Below are positions 1 to 6,654 of a stretch of 10,343 bases of DNA, in pieces (positions within the stretch are counted from its first letter, which is position 1; each line of letters opens with the position of its first letter). A program made the translations under genes and the position numbers. The notes beneath the pieces are model-generated. The model was not told where the DNA came from and searched no databases. It worked only from the letters and a program-made list of their open reading frames with translations. Source of the DNA: an uncultured Lachnospiraceae bacterium (GTDB lineage: Bacteria; Bacillota; Clostridia; Lachnospirales; Lachnospiraceae); contig CABUAW010000074.1 of the NCBI GenBank assembly GCA_902489645.1, forward strand, positions 1 through 10,343, in the 5' to 3' direction.

Positions 1-221
1 TGATGCGGATGTTTTCAAAGGAACTGCTGGAGATGGACCGGAACACGGTAAAACTCATGATTGACGAGATGAAGGAAGAAATTGACAGGAAGACAAAGAA
101 ACTTCTAAAACAGGAGCAGACGATTGAAGAACAGGCCAGAAATCTTATGGAGAAGGATAAAGAGCTGGAAACTGTAAAACGTCGGATGGCTGAACTCGAA
201 AAAAGATTAGCGGAGAAATGA
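1..221 (+). CDS. C-terminal coiled-coil tail, probably of an Rpn / PD-(D/E)XK transposase-family nuclease (5' partial)
   Basis: The reading frame is open from the left edge of the window and stops at TGA 219-221, so only the last 72 or so residues are visible. They are highly charged and helical. A short segment resembling FSKELLEMDRNTVKLMI leads into about 50 residues of Lys/Glu-rich heptad-like sequence ending in AELEKRLAEK. No catalytic domain is in view. Tails of this style (a 'DRNTVKxMI' segment followed by a coiled coil) are familiar at the C-terminus of Rpn-family recombination-promoting nucleases/putative transposases of Lachnospiraceae. The assignment therefore rests on resemblance to family tails, not on a catalytic motif. 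Internal ATGs at 3 and 9 have no visible ribosome binding site because the window begins there. A hairpin terminator follows within 30 bases of the stop. It could be any other coiled-coil protein. Confidence 0.5.
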   Translation, partial: MRMFSKELLEMDRNTVKLMIDEMKEEIDRKTKKLLKQEQTIEEQARNLMEKDKELETVKRRMAELEKRLAEK

Positions 222-225
222 GAAA

Positions 226-357
226 ATGAATATACGAAAGATAAAGCGGCGGAATCAACGATGGATAAAGTTGATTCCGCTTGTTTTGACTCTGTTTACC
301 TGTGATTATAGCGGCAGGAGCCGTGTGACGGTGCGGTGCGGTAAGGCGGAAAAATAA
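226..357 (+). pseudogene. Possible 43-codon remnant of a small membrane protein
   Basis: Four bases after the upstream stop, a GGAG (212-215) precedes ATG 226. This opens a 43-codon frame with a very basic start (MNIRKIKRRNQRWIK) and then a hydrophobic stretch (LIPLVLTLFT), the layout of an N-terminal signal anchor. In the next frame, from 302, the bases continue the hydrophobic run as VIIAAGAV before a stop. This is what a one-base indel in a membrane segment would leave. The rest of the frame is short and unremarkable. The hairpin at 249-287 lies inside this frame, so the coding look may be accidental. Low confidence. Confidence 0.2.
249..287 (+). terminator. Rho-independent terminator after the coiled-coil gene
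   Basis: A perfect 11-bp stem (GCGGAATCAAC at 249-259 pairs with GTTGATTCCGC at 270-280) encloses a 10-base loop and is followed by TTGTTTT. It lies 28 bases after the upstream stop codon and isolates aroK from upstream transcription. The T tract is interrupted by one G. Confidence 0.7.
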
Positions 358-363
358 ATCACG

Positions 364-392
364 TTGCTATTCGTGAAAAGTATTGTTATAAT
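364..392 (+). promoter_or_regulatory. Sigma-A-type promoter of aroK
   Basis: TTGCTA (364-369) and a consensus TATAAT (387-392) are separated by exactly 17 bases. The predicted transcription start is near 399, which leaves a leader of about 28 bases before the aroK ATG at 428. Confidence 0.75.
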
Positions 393-427
393 AAAACCGA
401 ATGAAACATATGTGGGATGGAGATAAA

Positions 428-943
428 ATGGATAGAAAAAACATATTATTAATTGGTTTTATGGGGACCGGAAAGTCAACGGTTTCCGCACGGTTGAAGA
501 AACGTCTGGATATGAAAGAAATAGATACGGACGCGCTTATCGTGGAACGGGAAGGCATGAGTATTTCCGATATTTTTGCGCAAAAAGGTGAGGAAGCCTT
601 TCGGAATATGGAGACAGAGCTTCTGAGAGAATTGAAATCCGAGCATAATTTGATTGTTTCCTGCGGCGGAGGCATGGCTCTTCGGGAGACGAATACGGCC
701 ATCATGAAAGCGGCAGGGACGGTGGTATGGCTTACGGCGGAGCCGGAAACGATTCTGGAACGGGTAAAGAATGACGACAGCCGCCCGCTGTTAAGAGGTC
801 ATAAAAATACGGCCTTTATCGGAGAACTGCTGGAAAAACGCCGGCCGAAATATGCGGCGGCCGCAGACATTGCCGTGGCTACCGACCATCGCAGCATAGA
901 CGATATTTGCGATGAAATCTGTGATAAAATACAGAAAGCCTGA
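428..943 (+). CDS. aroK: Shikimate kinase
   Basis: The product phosphorylates shikimate at the 3-hydroxyl with ATP, the fifth step of the cytosolic chorismate pathway. The 171 residues match the usual family size. Visible landmarks are the Walker A loop GFMGTGKST (residues 10-18), the shikimate-binding Asp35 of the DTD motif, Arg59 in the EEAFRNME helix, the GGG substrate loop (80-82), the lid Arg119 in DDSRPLLRG, and Arg139 in the RRPKY segment. These line up with the M. tuberculosis residues Asp34, Arg58, Gly79-81, Arg117 and Arg136. ATG 428 is preferred to the in-frame ATG 401. It has GGATGGAG just upstream, whereas 401 would sit almost on the predicted transcription start and has no ribosome binding site. 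The gene is monocistronic between its own promoter and a shared terminator. It is convergent with aroE, another enzyme of the same pathway. Confidence 0.96.
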   Translation: MDRKNILLIGFMGTGKSTVSARLKKRLDMKEIDTDALIVEREGMSISDIFAQKGEEAFRNMETELLRELKSEHNLIVSCGGGMALRETNTAIMKAAGTVVWLTAEPETILERVKNDDSRPLLRGHKNTAFIGELLEKRRPKYAAAADIAVATDHRSIDDICDEICDKIQKA

Positions 944-948
944 ATTTT

Positions 949-991
949 AAAAAGCACAGCGAAAGGTTTTGTCCTCTCGGCTGTGCTTTTT
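949..991. terminator. Bidirectional terminator between aroK and aroE
   Basis: AAAAAGCACAGC (949-960) pairs perfectly with GCTGTGCTTTTT (980-991). The inner part (GAAAGG against CCTCTC) can extend the stem imperfectly. The A tract on one side and the T tract on the other give a U-run in both directions. It sits 5 bases after the aroK stop and 6 bases from the aroE stop (998-1000, minus strand), so it can end both convergent transcripts. Confidence 0.88.
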
Positions 992-997
992 ACTTGT

Positions 998-1867
998 TTA
1001 CCGTGTAAAGTATTTTTCTTTAATAATATCCACCGGCATTTCCCTGCCTGTCCAGAGGGTGAAAGCGGCTGCTCCCTGGTAGAGAAGCATGTAAAGACCA
1101 TTAAAGGTCTGACAGCCGTGTTCACGGGCGAGACGAAGCAGCTTGGTTTCTTCCGGGTTATAGATGACGTCGGAAACAATCAGGTCCGGGCGGAACATGG
1201 ACATTTCTGAAATCAGACAGCCGTCCGTGTTCGGGCTCATGCCGACGGAAGTGCCGTTAGTTAAAATATGACTGGATTCGACGGCGGTTTTAAGGGCGGA
1301 AGTATCTGCCAGGTCATTGAGGGTGACTTTACAGTCGGTGCGTGCGTTGATTTTATCAACGAGGGCCTGGAGACGAGGGAAAAACTGGTCTTTGATATTA
1401 AAGACATGAATCTCCTTTAAGCCGTCCAGGGCCGCCTGAACGCAAATGGCCGTGGCTGCACCGCCGCCGCCAAGGAGTGTCATCGTCTTTCCCGTCAGGT
1501 CAAATCCGGCGTCTTTGGCCGCCTGCATATATCCGATGCCGTCGGTGGTATGTCCGGTGAGGACGCCGTTGTCGTTGACGACCGTATTGACTGCGCCGAT
1601 GATTTCTGCGGCGGGGGACAATTTGTCGCAGTATTCCGCCATCAGATTTTTATCCGGCATGGTCAGATTAAAGCCGCGGACGCCGAGGACCTTCAGGCCG
1701 TCAACGGCTGTTTTCAGGTTTTCGGTTCCCACGTCAAAGGCCAGATAGGCATAATCTAAACCGAGCTGGCGGAAGGATTCGTTGTGCATCATTGGCGAAA
1801 TGCTGTGAGCGACCGGACTTCCCAAAAGACCGGTCAGGACAGTATGTCCGGTAATTCTTGATTCCAT
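998..1867 (-). CDS. aroE: Shikimate / quinate dehydrogenase, YdiB-like
   Basis: This is the NAD(P)-dependent dehydrogenase interconverting 3-dehydroshikimate and shikimate. In 289 residues the substrate-site serines are in GSPVAHSISP (Ser22, Ser24). The catalytic lysine is Lys73 in FNLTMPDK, and the substrate-binding residues are Asn94 (GAVNTVV) and Asp109 (GHTTDG). The dinucleotide loop LLGGGGAA (131-138) is followed by ILTNGTSVGM and the C-terminal LLYQGAAAFTLWTG. The MPDK catalytic segment, INARTDCKVTLNDLAD (residues 173-188) and the ending follow E. coli YdiB (quinate/shikimate dehydrogenase, 288 aa) more closely than classical AroE (about 272 aa). Quinate use and NAD preference are therefore possible. 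ATG at 1867 has AAAGGAG seven bases upstream. The gene is divergent from aroD, with overlapping promoters, and shares a terminator with aroK. As the only aroE-type gene in view, it may serve biosynthesis. Confidence 0.94.
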   Translation of the reverse strand: MESRITGHTVLTGLLGSPVAHSISPMMHNESFRQLGLDYAYLAFDVGTENLKTAVDGLKVLGVRGFNLTMPDKNLMAEYCDKLSPAAEIIGAVNTVVNDNGVLTGHTTDGIGYMQAAKDAGFDLTGKTMTLLGGGGAATAICVQAALDGLKEIHVFNIKDQFFPRLQALVDKINARTDCKVTLNDLADTSALKTAVESSHILTNGTSVGMSPNTDGCLISEMSMFRPDLIVSDVIYNPEETKLLRLAREHGCQTFNGLYMLLYQGAAAFTLWTGREMPVDIIKEKYFTR

Positions 1868-1899
1868 AATTGTTCTCCTTTATCTGATTTATCTAAAGC

Positions 1900-1928
1900 T
1901 TGCTATTCCATAAAATTAATATTAAAAT
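1900..1928 (+). promoter_or_regulatory. Sigma-A-type promoter of aroD and the downstream operon
   Basis: TTGCTA (1900-1905) and TAAAAT (1923-1928) are 17 bases apart. The -35 hexamer is identical to that of the aroK promoter. The predicted start is near 1935, 26 bases before the aroD ATG. The -10 shares two base pairs with the -10 of the opposing aroE promoter. Confidence 0.6.
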
Positions 1929-1947
1929 AAAAAAGACAGAATGTCAA
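1919..1947 (-). promoter_or_regulatory. Sigma-A-type promoter of aroE
   Basis: On the minus strand there is a consensus TTGACA (complement of 1942-1947), a 17-base spacer, and TAATAT (complement of 1919-1924). The predicted start is near 1912, giving a leader of about 45 bases. It overlaps the opposing aroD promoter. Confidence 0.75.
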
Positions 1948-1960
1948 TTTGGAGGTTTAT

Positions 1961-2725
1961 ATGGAGACAGTATATATAAGAAAATTGGCGATTGGCGCGG
2001 GAAGGCCGAAAATATGCGTTCCCATCTGCGGAAGCCGCCGGGCAGAGATTCTGACGGAGGCGGAGCGTGTTCAAAGACTTCCTGCAGATTTGATAGAATG
2101 GCGGATAGATTGGTATGACGATGTATTTGATAAGACGTGTCTGAAAGAGATGCTTGAGGCGCTGAGGGAGAAGCTTGGCGACAGACCGCTGTTAGTCACC
2201 TTTCGTTCCATTCAGGAGGGCGGAGAAAAGCCGGTGCGCCCGGAACAATATCTGGAAATTGGCCGGACTGTTTGTGAATCCGGTAAGGCGGATGCTTTGG
2301 ATGTGGAATTATTCATGGATGGCAAAGTAACGAAAGAAATCATAGACATGGCCCATGACCGGGGAATGACTGTCGTTGGTTCCAATCATGATTTTATTAA
2401 AACACCGGAGAAGGACGAGATGACCCGCCGGCTGATTTTAATGGATGAGATGGGGGCGGATATATTAAAGATTGCGGTTATGCCAAAGGAGAAAGCCGAC
2501 GTTCTGGAGCTTTTGACGGCCACAGAAGAGATGGGACGGCTTTATACGGAAAAACCGGTAGTCACCATGTCGATGGGGGCCATGGGGCTTATCAGCCGTC
2601 TGGCCGGGGAAACCTTTGGCTCGGCGATTACCTTTGGAGCCGGAACGAAGGCTTCCGCGCCGGGGCAGATGCCGGCGGAGCAGTTGAAAAAGGTGCTGGA
2701 TGCGATTCATGAGAGTATGGCGTAA
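1961..2725 (+). CDS. aroD: 3-dehydroquinate dehydratase, type I
   Basis: This class I (Schiff-base) enzyme dehydrates 3-dehydroquinate to 3-dehydroshikimate, the third step of the chorismate pathway and the one feeding AroE. The 254 residues align with E. coli AroD (252 aa) almost without gaps, so the key residues fall on the same numbers: Glu46 and Arg48 (IEWRID), Arg82 (VTFRS), His143 (SNHDF), the Schiff-base Lys170 (DILKIAVM), Arg213 (ISRLAGE), Ser232 and Gln236 (KASAPGQMP). ATG 1961 is chosen because GGAGG (1951-1955) lies five bases upstream. The in-frame TTG at 1949 would overlap that ribosome binding site. It is the first gene of the aroD-cobD-exoA-cobQ-yqeG run, and its last 26 bases overlap the next gene. 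An AroD next to a YdiB-type dehydrogenase recalls the ydiB-aroD pair of E. coli, although here they are divergent. Confidence 0.96.
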   Translation: METVYIRKLAIGAGRPKICVPICGSRRAEILTEAERVQRLPADLIEWRIDWYDDVFDKTCLKEMLEALREKLGDRPLLVTFRSIQEGGEKPVRPEQYLEIGRTVCESGKADALDVELFMDGKVTKEIIDMAHDRGMTVVGSNHDFIKTPEKDEMTRRLILMDEMGADILKIAVMPKEKADVLELLTATEEMGRLYTEKPVVTMSMGAMGLISRLAGETFGSAITFGAGTKASAPGQMPAEQLKKVLDAIHESMA

Positions 2726-3794
2726 TGTTCATCATGGCGGTAAGCGCCGGGATGGCGCTGCGGCTTCAAGTAAGAGGGAAGAAGATATGATAGATTTTTC
2801 CGTAAATGTAACGCCGCTTGGAATTCCTGAAAATATCCGGCAGGCCATGGAGGAAAGTCTGTCCAGGGCCGGATGGTATCCGGATGACAGTAAAAGAAAG
2901 TTAAAAGAAGCGTTGGGCGGGAAATACAATCTGCCTGTGGGAAATATTTGTGTGGGAAACGGGGCGTCGGATTTGATTTTTCGGACTGTTTTTGCGCTGA
3001 GACCAAAGACGGCGCTTATTCTGGCGCCGACCTTTGCCGAATATGAGGCGGCCCTGCGGTGTGTGGATGCCCGAATGGATTATTACAAAATAAACCATGA
3101 AAATTTTCAGGTAATGGCCGATTTGTGTGCGCAGATTCAGTTCGGGACGGATATTGTGTTTTTATGTAACCCCAATAATCCTACCGGGCTTTTAATGCCA
3201 AAGGATTTTTTGATGTCTGTGCTGAAACGCTGTGCGACAACGGATACGTGGCTGGTGGTGGATGAATGTTTCCTGGAGTTTGTGCGTTATGGGGAGCGCT
3301 ATTCGCTCATAGATGTGCTGACGGCGTATCCGAAGCTTCTCATATTAAAATCTTTTACAAAAATGTTCGGTATCGCCGGACTGCGTTTAGGATATTTATT
3401 GTGCGGTCAGAGCGGTTTTGGAGATATTGTGGACAGGTTTGGCTGCGACTGGAATGTCAATTGTGTGGCGGAGGCTGCGGGGCTTGCCGCGCTGAAATCG
3501 GCGGATTATGAAAAGAAAGTGCTTGATTATGTGGAGAAAGAGCGGGAATGGCTGTATGGGGAGCTTACCCGGATGGGCTTAAAAACCGTGCATGGACAGG
3601 CCAATTATCTGCTTTTTGAAGCGCCGGAGGCGGATGGCCGGCCGGCTCTGGGAGACTGGCTGCTTCATCAGGGAATGATGCTCCGCTGCTGTGATGATTA
3701 TATAAATTTAAATGAAAACTTTTATCGAATAGGGGTAAATACCCGTGAAGCAAATGAAAAATTGATAGAAAAGATTGGAGAGTGGCTGGAATGA
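2700..3794 (+). CDS. cobD: CobD-like threonine-phosphate decarboxylase (fold type I PLP enzyme)
   Basis: CobD decarboxylates L-threonine O-3-phosphate to (R)-1-amino-2-propanol phosphate, the nucleotide-loop linker of cobalamin. The 364-residue protein has the fold-type-I landmarks: CNPNNPTG (156-163), VVDE with the PLP-pyridine Asp188, the Schiff-base Lys221 in KSFTKMFG, GLRLGY (228-232) and the carboxylate Arg343 in FYRIGVNTR. What points to CobD rather than the related HisC is the N-terminal HGG (12-14), followed exactly 20 residues later by the end of MIDFSVNVTPLG. This is the same spacing as HGG...LLDFSANINPLG in Salmonella CobD. The cobQ gene two places on supports it. ATG 2700 is preferred because AAAAAGG (2687-2693) lies six bases upstream. 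ATG 2709 is the alternative. ATG 2787, after AGAGGGAAG, would lose HGG. A HisC-type aminotransferase remains possible but less likely. Confidence 0.82.
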   Translation: MRFMRVWRNVHHGGKRRDGAAASSKREEDMIDFSVNVTPLGIPENIRQAMEESLSRAGWYPDDSKRKLKEALGGKYNLPVGNICVGNGASDLIFRTVFALRPKTALILAPTFAEYEAALRCVDARMDYYKINHENFQVMADLCAQIQFGTDIVFLCNPNNPTGLLMPKDFLMSVLKRCATTDTWLVVDECFLEFVRYGERYSLIDVLTAYPKLLILKSFTKMFGIAGLRLGYLLCGQSGFGDIVDRFGCDWNVNCVAEAAGLAALKSADYEKKVLDYVEKEREWLYGELTRMGLKTVHGQANYLLFEAPEADGRPALGDWLLHQGMMLRCCDDYINLNENFYRIGVNTREANEKLIEKIGEWLE

Positions 3795-4546
3795 AATTAA
3801 TTTCCTGGAATGTCAACGGCCTGCGGGCCGTGGTAGGCAAAGGTTTTGTGGATATATTTAATGCATTGGATGCGGACGTATTTTGTCTGCAGGAGACGAA
3901 GCTTCAGGCCGGACAGATTGAACTGGAACTGCCGGGGTATGAGCAGTATTGGAACTATGCGGAGCGGAAAGGTTATTCGGGAACCGCTGTATTTACAAGG
4001 GTAAAACCTTTAAATGTCACTTACGGACTGGGTATTGAAGCGCATGACACAGAAGGTCGTGTGATTACCGTAGAATATGATACATTTTATCTGATAACGG
4101 TATACACGCCAAATTCAAAGGACGGCCTGGCACGGCTGCCTTACCGGATGGAATGGGAGGACGCTTTCCGGGCTTATCTTAAAGAACTGGAAAAAACAAA
4201 ACCCGTCGTTGTCTGCGGCGATATGAATGTGGCCCATGAGGAAATTGATTTGAAAAATCCGAAAACAAACCGGAAAAATGCGGGCTTTTCCGATGAAGAG
4301 CGGGCAAAGATGACGGAGCTGTTAAATGCGGGATTTATTGACACCTTCCGCTATTTTTACCCGGATAAAACAGGGGAATATTCCTGGTGGTCCTATCGGT
4401 TCAACGCCCGGAAGAATAATGCGGGATGGCGTATCGACTACTTTCTGACTTCGGAGATATTAAAGGATAAGCTTCAAAGCGCGTCCATCCATCAGGAAAT
4501 TTATGGCTCGGACCATTGCCCGGTGGAGCTGGAACTGGACGTTTAG
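3791..4546 (+). CDS. exoA: Exodeoxyribonuclease III / AP endonuclease (ExoA family)
   Basis: This Mg2+-dependent base-excision repair enzyme cleaves DNA 5' to abasic sites and trims 3' ends. The 251 residues have the complete exonuclease III signature: metal/substrate Asn7 (WNVNG), metal ligand Glu35 (CLQETK), Tyr105 (VYTPNS), Asp144 and Asn146 (GDMNVAHEEIDL), Asp216 (WRIDYF), and the Asp241-His242 pair (GSDHCPVEL). The length and the RKNAGFSDEER segment fit the Bacillus ExoA branch. ATG 3791 overlaps the cobD stop as ATGA and has GGAG (3777-3780) ten bases upstream. The in-frame GTG 3782 would leave a spacer of one base and is rejected. The gene is wedged between cobD and cobQ with coupling-type spacing, so it is almost certainly cotranscribed with them, with no obvious functional link. 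Confidence 0.96.
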   Translation: MKLISWNVNGLRAVVGKGFVDIFNALDADVFCLQETKLQAGQIELELPGYEQYWNYAERKGYSGTAVFTRVKPLNVTYGLGIEAHDTEGRVITVEYDTFYLITVYTPNSKDGLARLPYRMEWEDAFRAYLKELEKTKPVVVCGDMNVAHEEIDLKNPKTNRKNAGFSDEERAKMTELLNAGFIDTFRYFYPDKTGEYSWWSYRFNARKNNAGWRIDYFLTSEILKDKLQSASIHQEIYGSDHCPVELELDV

Positions 4547-4558
4547 AAAGGCGGATGC

Positions 4559-6124
4559 ATGAAAGCAAAGGTTATTATGGTTCAGGGAACCATGTCCAAT
4601 TCGGGGAAAAGCTTTATTACTGCCGGATTGTGCCGGGTATTTGCTCAGGACGGCTATCGGACGGCGCCGTTTAAATCCCAGAACATGGCGCTGAATTCAT
4701 ATATTACAAGGGATGGTCTGGAAATGGGCCGGGCCCAGGTGATGCAGGCGGAGGCGGCCGGTGTGGAGCCGACGGCGGATATGAATCCGATTCTTCTGAA
4801 ACCGACAAGCCATACGGGTTCTCAGGTCATTGTAAATGGAAAGGTTCGGGGACAGATGAAGGCGATGGATTATTTCCGGCATAAAACAGAGCTGATTCCC
4901 GATATTATGGCGGCCTACGAAAGACTTTCAAAACAGTATGATATTATTGTCATTGAAGGGGCCGGAAGTCCGGCAGAAATCAATTTAAAAGAGAATGACA
5001 TTGTCAATATGGGACTGGCCAAAATGGTGGATGCTCCGGTGCTTCTTGTCGGAGATATCGACCGGGGCGGCGTTTTTGCTTCCCTGTATGGGACGGTGAA
5101 GCTTCTGGAGGCGGAAGAACAGTCGCGGATTCGGGGGCTCATTATTAATAAATTCCGGGGAGACCCGGACATTTTGAAACCGGGAGTTCGGATGATGGAG
5201 GAACTGGTGCATATTCCTGTGGTTGGTGTGGTTCCCATGGAAAAAATAGACATTGACGATGAGGACAGTCTTTCCGAGCATTTACTGGCGGAAGAAATGA
5301 CCGGAGGCCTGGATGTGGCGGTCATTCGGCTGCCTCATATTTCAAACTTTACGGATTTTACACCCTTTGAGCGGTTGAAGGGCGTATCCCTGCGTTATGT
5401 GGACAGGGCTTCAAAATTGGGAAATCCCCGCCTGATTTTACTTCCGGGAACGAAAAATACGATGGCCGATTTGCGGTGGATGCGGAATAATGGACTGGAA
5501 GAACGGATTATACGTCTTTCGCGGGAGGGAATTTCCGTCATGGGTGTCTGTGGCGGATATCAGATGATGGGAAATATTTTGTCGGACCCGGAAGGCGTGG
5601 AGGACGGCGGCGAGATGGCCGGTATGGGACTGCTTCCTGTCCGTACAATTTTTTGCAGGGAAAAAACCCGCACACGGATTTGCGGGCGGGTTATTGACGG
5701 ACGTCTGAAAGACTGCTCTGTCGAAGGCTACGAAATCCATATGGGAGACAGCCGGATGGAAGGCTGGAATGACGGCGTGGATGAGAAAGCGTCGCAGCTT
5801 TCCGAAAATAGGGAATCTACCGGAGGGCCCGGAGCGTTTTCACCGTGGATAAGGCTGGCCGACGGGCGGCTGGATGGTGTGATAAACAGGGATGAAACAG
5901 TGATGGGAACCTATCTGCATGGAATTTTTGATACGGGGGATTTTCTGACACGCCTCATCGCGCCGTTGGTGGGAGAGCAGGACGTGAACGGCCAAAATTT
6001 TGGACCTGTCCCGGATATGAAAGCCTATAAAGAAGCAGAATATGATAAACTGGCGGATTTGGTGCGAAAATCGCTGGATATGGAGAAAATATATCAGATG
6101 ATAGGAGGAAGACCGGATGTTTAA
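4559..6124 (+). CDS. cobQ: Cobyric acid synthase (glutamine-hydrolysing)
   Basis: CobQ/CbiP uses glutamine and ATP to amidate side chains b, d, e and g of adenosylcobyrinic acid a,c-diamide, giving adenosylcobyric acid. The N-terminal BioD-like ATPase half starts with the modified P-loop MVQGTMSNSGKS (7-18), followed by KSQNMALNSYI (39-49), VIEGAGSPAEINL and VGDIDRGGVFA. A linker with LLPGTKNTMADL (294-305) leads to the triad glutamine amidotransferase half: nucleophile Cys331 in GVCGGYQMMG, the VEGYEIHMG strand, and His454 in GTYLHGIFD. At 521 residues it is slightly longer than the common 490-510. The extra length is probably a low-similarity loop at about 400-430. The ribosome binding site is AAAGGCGG just upstream, with 12 bases after exoA. 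Cobyric acid is the acceptor for the aminopropanol phosphate made by CobD, which links the two flanking genes functionally. Confidence 0.96.
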   Translation: MKAKVIMVQGTMSNSGKSFITAGLCRVFAQDGYRTAPFKSQNMALNSYITRDGLEMGRAQVMQAEAAGVEPTADMNPILLKPTSHTGSQVIVNGKVRGQMKAMDYFRHKTELIPDIMAAYERLSKQYDIIVIEGAGSPAEINLKENDIVNMGLAKMVDAPVLLVGDIDRGGVFASLYGTVKLLEAEEQSRIRGLIINKFRGDPDILKPGVRMMEELVHIPVVGVVPMEKIDIDDEDSLSEHLLAEEMTGGLDVAVIRLPHISNFTDFTPFERLKGVSLRYVDRASKLGNPRLILLPGTKNTMADLRWMRNNGLEERIIRLSREGISVMGVCGGYQMMGNILSDPEGVEDGGEMAGMGLLPVRTIFCREKTRTRICGRVIDGRLKDCSVEGYEIHMGDSRMEGWNDGVDEKASQLSENRESTGGPGAFSPWIRLADGRLDGVINRDETVMGTYLHGIFDTGDFLTRLIAPLVGEQDVNGQNFGPVPDMKAYKEAEYDKLADLVRKSLDMEKIYQMIGGRPDV

Positions 6125-6629
6125 AATGTTTTATCCGGACGCCTGGGTGGCGTCCACCTACGATATTCCCTTTGAAAAACTCTATAAAAAGGGATACCGG
6201 GGAATTATTTTTGATATCGACAATACATTAGTGCCCCATGGAGCGCCGGCGGATGAACGGGCGGAGAAATTATTTGAACGCTTAAAAGAAATCGGATTTG
6301 CCTGTGCTTTAATTTCAAATAATAAGGGACCAAGGGTTCAGATGTTCAATGAAAATATTCATGCGTATACGGTGTGCGATGCCCATAAACCGAGGCCGGA
6401 AAATTATTTAAAGGCGGCGGCGTTGATGGACGTACCGAAGGAACAGGTTCTTTTTGTCGGCGACCAGATATTTACGGATATTTGGGGAGCGCGTCTGGCG
6501 GGAATTTACAGTATTCTTGTTCAGCCGATTCATCCGAAAGAGGAAATTCAGATTGTATTTAAACGAAAACTGGAGAAAATTGTTTTACATTTTTATAAAA
6601 AGAAACGTCAGCGAGAAAAAAACAGTTGA
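6117..6629 (+). CDS. yqeG: YqeG family HAD IIIA-type phosphatase
   Basis: A small cytosolic HAD-superfamily hydrolase of 170 residues without a cap domain. Motif I is FDIDNTL (nucleophile Asp33, acid/base Asp35), motif II is LISNN (Ser67), motif III is the Lys91 in AHKPRP, and motif IV is GDQIFTD (Asp116 and Asp121). The N-terminal FYPDAWVAST segment and the length fit the Firmicute YqeG family, whose physiological substrate is not established as far as I know. The C-terminal 25 residues are strongly basic. AGGAGG (6103-6108) lies eight bases before ATG 6117, and the start overlaps the end of cobQ by eight bases. That makes it the last gene of the aroD run. Its stop codon lies within the -35 of the efp promoter. 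Confidence 0.92.
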   Translation: MFKMFYPDAWVASTYDIPFEKLYKKGYRGIIFDIDNTLVPHGAPADERAEKLFERLKEIGFACALISNNKGPRVQMFNENIHAYTVCDAHKPRPENYLKAAALMDVPKEQVLFVGDQIFTDIWGARLAGIYSILVQPIHPKEEIQIVFKRKLEKIVLHFYKKKRQREKNS

Positions 6630-6654
6630 AAAATTGCGGGAAGTTATTTATACT
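6626..6654 (+). promoter_or_regulatory. Sigma-A-type promoter of efp
   Basis: TTGAAA (6626-6631) and TATACT (6649-6654) are 17 bases apart. The -35 includes the yqeG stop codon. The predicted start is near 6661, giving a leader of about 37 bases. No terminator was seen between yqeG and efp, so read-through from the upstream operon is also likely. Confidence 0.65.

Noticed and set aside
310..357. Short G-rich repeats (GTGCGGTGCGGTAAGGCGG) before the aroK promoter
   Set aside because: Only two imperfect copies of a 5-base unit, with no convincing hairpin or array.
401..428. Upstream ATG 401 as the aroK start
   Set aside because: No ribosome binding site, almost coincident with the predicted transcription start, and it adds nine residues not expected before the MDRKNILLIGFMG start.
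1868..1960. Possible cobalamin riboswitch or T-box in front of the aroD-cobD-cobQ operon
   Set aside because: The whole intergenic region is 93 bases, AT-rich, and filled by two promoters. There is no B12-box-like or T-box-like structure and no room for one.
4915..5325. 136-codon minus-strand frame opposite cobQ
   Set aside because: It is Ser/Thr/Pro-rich antisense sequence without motifs, typical of the reverse strand of a codon-biased gene.
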